Shown piece after piece: positions 61,098 to 64,000 of a stretch of 64,000 nt of DNA. Origin of the DNA: Methylocystis sp. Sn-Cys (lineage in GTDB: Bacteria; Pseudomonadota; Alphaproteobacteria; Rhizobiales; Beijerinckiaceae); NCBI RefSeq assembly GCF_016745395.1, contig NZ_JAERVJ010000005.1, positions 124,001 through 188,000 of the forward strand, written 5' to 3'. How positions within the stretch are numbered: the stretch's first letter is position 1; every line of letters starts with the position of its first letter. The position numbers and the translations under genes are program-made. The notes under the pieces were generated by a model. It did no database searches and was not told the origin of the DNA. It worked only from the letters and a program-made list of their open reading frames with translations.

Positions 61098-63818
61098 TTA
61101 GCCAAGCTCGAAAGCGCCGACCGGCTTCATCGCGCCGTCGTCGTTGAGCGTCGGCGTTTTCTTTTCGGGGCGGCCCGTTCTACCCCAAGCGAATTCGATG
61201 TCATGCGCGACAAAGGCGGCTTGAATCGCCGCGAGCAAGGCGCTTTTCGCAGGTGCGTCGCTCTTCAACCCGAAGTGGACGTAGAAGCGCAGGATATATT
61301 GGATCTGGCCTTCCTTGCTGTCGTAGACGTCGACGCGGGGCGCTCTCTCACGGCTGATGTTGTCGATATGGGGAAGCGCGGCTGCGATCGCCTCGTCCAG
61401 CGCCTTGCGAACATCCGCGGTCGGAACGCCGGCGAAAGTCGAGATAATAATCGTCGATTCCGACCAGGAGGCCGGACGGGAGCGATTGACGATCGTCGCC
61501 CCGGCGAGCACCGAGTTGGGCACCATCACATAGTCCGGCGCGGTCGTGCGAATCGTGGTGGTGCGCCAAGTCATCTCCGTGACCATGCCGCGAATCTCCC
61601 CTCTCGAGATTTCGATCCAGTCGCCGAGCACGAAAGGCTTCTCCATGCCGATCATGACGCCGGCGAAGAAGTCGAGAATGAGTTTCTGGATCGCGAGACC
61701 AACCACGATCCCGACGACCCCGGAGGTAAGCCCCACGCCTTGCAGATCCAGGCCGAACAAAAAGTGGCCCGCCCAGAGAAGGGCCACGCCATAGATCAGA
61801 AAGGAAACGATCGACCGCAGGATCGCCGGCGCGCGCTGCGGATCGGCGGCGTCGGCGACCTGTTTCCAGACATGGCCCTCGAGCCAGGAATTGAACGTAT
61901 AGGCGCAAGAAAAGGCGATCCAGGCGACGATGCTCGGCCAGACCGCCTTCTCGACGCCGAGCCCTGTCGACCGCACCAGCGTTTCGATGTCGGGCGCGAG
62001 ATAAGCCAGAATATTGCCGCCGGCGACAGCCGCTAATCCGACCAGGACGCGCAAGCTCGCCTCTGGCCACCGCGCGAAGACGAACAGCAACCCGCCGGCG
62101 GATGCGAAGGCGAAGGGGATCGCCAGCGCCCAGATCAGCCAGCGGCGGTCGGCGCCGCCCGACCAGCCCTCGAACGGAACGGCGGCGATGTCGATTTGCG
62201 CGCCCGGCAGGCGCACTGCCGTGACCAGCGCGTCCGATCCCTCGTCGAAGAGCTTCTGATCGCCCTGGAAAGCCGGTTGCGGCGTTCCGTCCTGCTCCAA
62301 GCGCATGGCGAAGCGGTATTTCTGCGAATCTGCGCAAACGCCCAGATGGCAGACGAGCGCCTTGCGGTCGATCAGCACCGTGGAGAAGCCCCAGAAATTG
62401 TCGGCGGACGGCCGCTGATCTCCCAGAAACACGGGCCGCCGATAGAGGAACGCCTGATCGCCATTGGGCATGTTCACCGGGCCGGAGAACACGGGGATTC
62501 CCGTCTCTATGGCGCGCTGATTGGCGGCGGCGTCGGCGGCGGAATGCGCCAGATCGTGGCCGATCAGCGCCTGGTCGATCGAGTCCGCGGGTTCGACCTG
62601 GCTGATCTTGCCGCCGCGCGCCAGACGAATCGACATGAGGTCGGGGTTCGCGCGCCGGAGCCGCTGGGCGAACTGGCGGAACTCGGCCTCGGAGAAATCC
62701 GGATGCGCCGAGACAAAGGCCGACAGATTGCTGCTGACCGACAATTCTTCCGTCACGTCGCGGGTGGCGCGGCTGGTGACGAGCGCGAGCTCCTTCTGCA
62801 TGGCGTCGCGCGAGGCGCCGGCTGCGCGACTCACTTCCAGCCGATCGAGGATCGTGGCGAGCCCGAGGAGAACCAGAAAGACGGAAGCAGACGCCCCGAA
62901 GGCCCAAAGGCGGCTGCCGAGCGGCAAGCCCGTCGCGCCGCGCAGCCAGACGAACGCGACCGTTCCGCAAAACAGGGAAAGAAGAAGCGCGAGCCCACGG
63001 ATCATCCAGCGATTGGGCGAGTCCTGGCTCCAGCCGTCCGACGGCAGCGCGGCAACCTCGATCCGCACGCCGGGGAAACGTATGGCGCCGAGCGCCGGCT
63101 GCGCGGCGGCGTCGAAGAGGCTCGGATCGCCGCGCAACATCCCGCGATATTGCTGATCGACGAAAATCTTCATCGCCATGCGGTATTTCGGGCGAGGCTC
63201 GCACAGCCCGAGCTTGCATTCGATGTTGGGGCCCGCTTCGACGGTCAAGCCGACGAAAGCGGGCTTGGCGCCGGGGCCCGGCGCTCCTTCCGTAAAAACC
63301 GGCCGCGTATAAAGCAGGCCCGGCTCGCCGTCGCGCAGCGCGAAGGGACCAACCAGCGCCGGCGCCCCCTTCTCGATCGCCCGCGCGATGGCGGGTTCGG
63401 AGGCTAGAATATGCGTCTCGATGCGATCGATCGCCGCGCGGTTTTCGGTATAGGGCTCGATCCGCGCCACTTTCCCGTTCTTCACCAGGAACACCCGGCG
63501 CAGATCGGGATTCTCGCGGATGAACGGGCGGATGTAATTGGCGAAGGCTTGCTGGTCGATATTCGGATTAGCGCCGACCAATGCGCTGAGGCCCTGCACG
63601 ACGGCGACCTTTTGCGTGAGGTCGCGCGTCGCCCCGCTGCTCATCGCCTCCAGCTCGACGACCGCATCCTCGCGCTGTTTTTCCAGCCAATTATTGCGGT
63701 CGATCCGTTCGGCGACGACCGCCGCGACGATCACCGCCAGCGCCACCGCCAGAGCCGCTAACGCCGGCTGCCAGAGCGAAGTCGTCCGGGATTGCCGAAC
63801 GACGTTTTGTTTATCCAT
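61098..63818 (-). CDS. Mechanosensitive channel (MscS) with two tandem CHASE-type sensor modules
   Basis: 906 residues. An N-terminal helix (about 18-36) leads into a periplasmic CHASE-like domain (about 60-265) with NPDLRRVFLVKNGKV, then two helices (about 275-325), a second CHASE-like domain (about 350-545) with ANPDLMSIRLARGGKIS, further helices (about 555-690), and the MscS channel: TSGVVGIVVGLAIQKLILDFFAGVMIG (pore) and LGDWIEI, VPNSVLAGATIVNRSRP (beta domain). The two sensors share CxLGxC, KYRxAM and WSxD/GG patterns, so the whole module was duplicated. AGGGAAAA precedes the ATG. Full-length and uninterrupted. Confidence 0.87.
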   Translation of the reverse strand: MDKQNVVRQSRTTSLWQPALAALAVALAVIVAAVVAERIDRNNWLEKQREDAVVELEAMSSGATRDLTQKVAVVQGLSALVGANPNIDQQAFANYIRPFIRENPDLRRVFLVKNGKVARIEPYTENRAAIDRIETHILASEPAIARAIEKGAPALVGPFALRDGEPGLLYTRPVFTEGAPGPGAKPAFVGLTVEAGPNIECKLGLCEPRPKYRMAMKIFVDQQYRGMLRGDPSLFDAAAQPALGAIRFPGVRIEVAALPSDGWSQDSPNRWMIRGLALLLSLFCGTVAFVWLRGATGLPLGSRLWAFGASASVFLVLLGLATILDRLEVSRAAGASRDAMQKELALVTSRATRDVTEELSVSSNLSAFVSAHPDFSEAEFRQFAQRLRRANPDLMSIRLARGGKISQVEPADSIDQALIGHDLAHSAADAAANQRAIETGIPVFSGPVNMPNGDQAFLYRRPVFLGDQRPSADNFWGFSTVLIDRKALVCHLGVCADSQKYRFAMRLEQDGTPQPAFQGDQKLFDEGSDALVTAVRLPGAQIDIAAVPFEGWSGGADRRWLIWALAIPFAFASAGGLLFVFARWPEASLRVLVGLAAVAGGNILAYLAPDIETLVRSTGLGVEKAVWPSIVAWIAFSCAYTFNSWLEGHVWKQVADAADPQRAPAILRSIVSFLIYGVALLWAGHFLFGLDLQGVGLTSGVVGIVVGLAIQKLILDFFAGVMIGMEKPFVLGDWIEISRGEIRGMVTEMTWRTTTIRTTAPDYVMVPNSVLAGATIVNRSRPASWSESTIIISTFAGVPTADVRKALDEAIAAALPHIDNISRERAPRVDVYDSKEGQIQYILRFYVHFGLKSDAPAKSALLAAIQAAFVAHDIEFAWGRTGRPEKKTPTLNDDGAMKPVGAFELG

Positions 63819-63936
63819 TTTTCCCTCGTCGGGCCAAACTTAGGCTTTGGCCTAGCTTAGGAGACTCTAAAGCTCAAGTAGCTCAACTGATGTGCGGCAC
63901 GGCGCTTTCCAGTTAGAGCCACACATCTCGGGGACC

Positions 63937-64000
63937 GTCATGGCCGGGCTCGTCCCGGCCACCCACGCCGAGGGGCACGGCAAAACTTGGGGTGTCGTCG
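63937..64000. repeat. Family A repeat, reversed and cut by the window edge
   Basis: GTCATGGCCGGGCTCGTCCC then CCACCCACGCCGAGGGGCAC. It matches the reverse complement of the right half of the copy at 53668-53874, including the flank CACACATC just to the left. The rest lies beyond the window. Confidence 0.75.

Overview
The window reads as one contiguous chromosomal stretch of a GC-rich alphaproteobacterium, most likely Hyphomicrobiales (Rhizobiales). Supporting this are the ATP synthase operon in the order atpI-atpB-atpE-atpG(b')-atpF, the cytochrome aa3 cluster ctaC-ctaD-ctaB-coxF-ctaG-ctaE-DUF983-surf1-thrC, the hisZ-hisG pair, an IalB protein, DUF2778 proteins, and an SRP RNA upstream of dnaX-ybaB-recR. 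A methylotrophic or methanotrophic genus of the Methylocystis/Methylosinus type fits the feel of the proteins, but nothing here proves it. No phage, IS element, rRNA, CRISPR array or credible tRNA was seen.

Layout. 1-4250: the tail of a molybdopterin dehydrogenase, its likely maturation factors (mocA-like, xdhC), then a four-gene bufferin/methanobactin-like RiPP operon (two small secreted Cys-containing precursors, a DUF692 enzyme, a DUF2063 partner). 4445-8980: rpsA, two exported hypotheticals and rpsD. 9078-12800: a membrane protein, an orphan sensor kinase, a DsbA-like oxidoreductase and a dense repeat block. 12805-16192: recR, ybaB, dnaX, a GFA protein and the 4.5S SRP RNA. 16247-20245: a hybrid histidine kinase coupled to a double-domain KaiC-like ATPase, then a DUF4239-like membrane protein. 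20315-24566: a broken ParD, a hemerythrin with a charged tail, hisZ-hisG and UPF0158. 24623-34208: a WecG-type glycosyltransferase and the long minus-strand cytochrome oxidase/thrC cluster. 34527-38558: IalB, a small exported protein, and the F0 operon with a good promoter. 38723-45430: parDE, smc, chaC and glyQ. 45608-49848: two DUF2778 paralogues and three small metal-type proteins (DUF5132, two HMA_2-like). 49949-53617: a GTPase/GAP1-like pair, an orphan antitoxin-like gene, prmA and a GNAT gene. 53990-63818: pepP, PAP2, GNAT, ornithine decarboxylase behind a long attenuator leader, opgG/opgD, and a giant tandem-CHASE MscS channel.

How the genes fit together. The strongest functional theme is copper and respiration. 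The RiPP operon looks built to make thiol-modified, copper-buffering peptides. The cytochrome oxidase cluster carries its copper chaperone (ctaG), heme O synthase (ctaB) and assembly factor (surf1). The HMA_2/DUF5132 group looks like metal-transport accessories without their ATPase.

The best candidates for something new are the RiPP operon with two unlike precursors sharing one leader type, the ornithine decarboxylase leader (short ORF ending just before an intrinsic terminator), the duplicated CHASE-MscS receptor-channel, and the stand-alone GTPase/GAP1-like pair. Several families of palindromic intergenic repeats fill most of the larger non-coding gaps.
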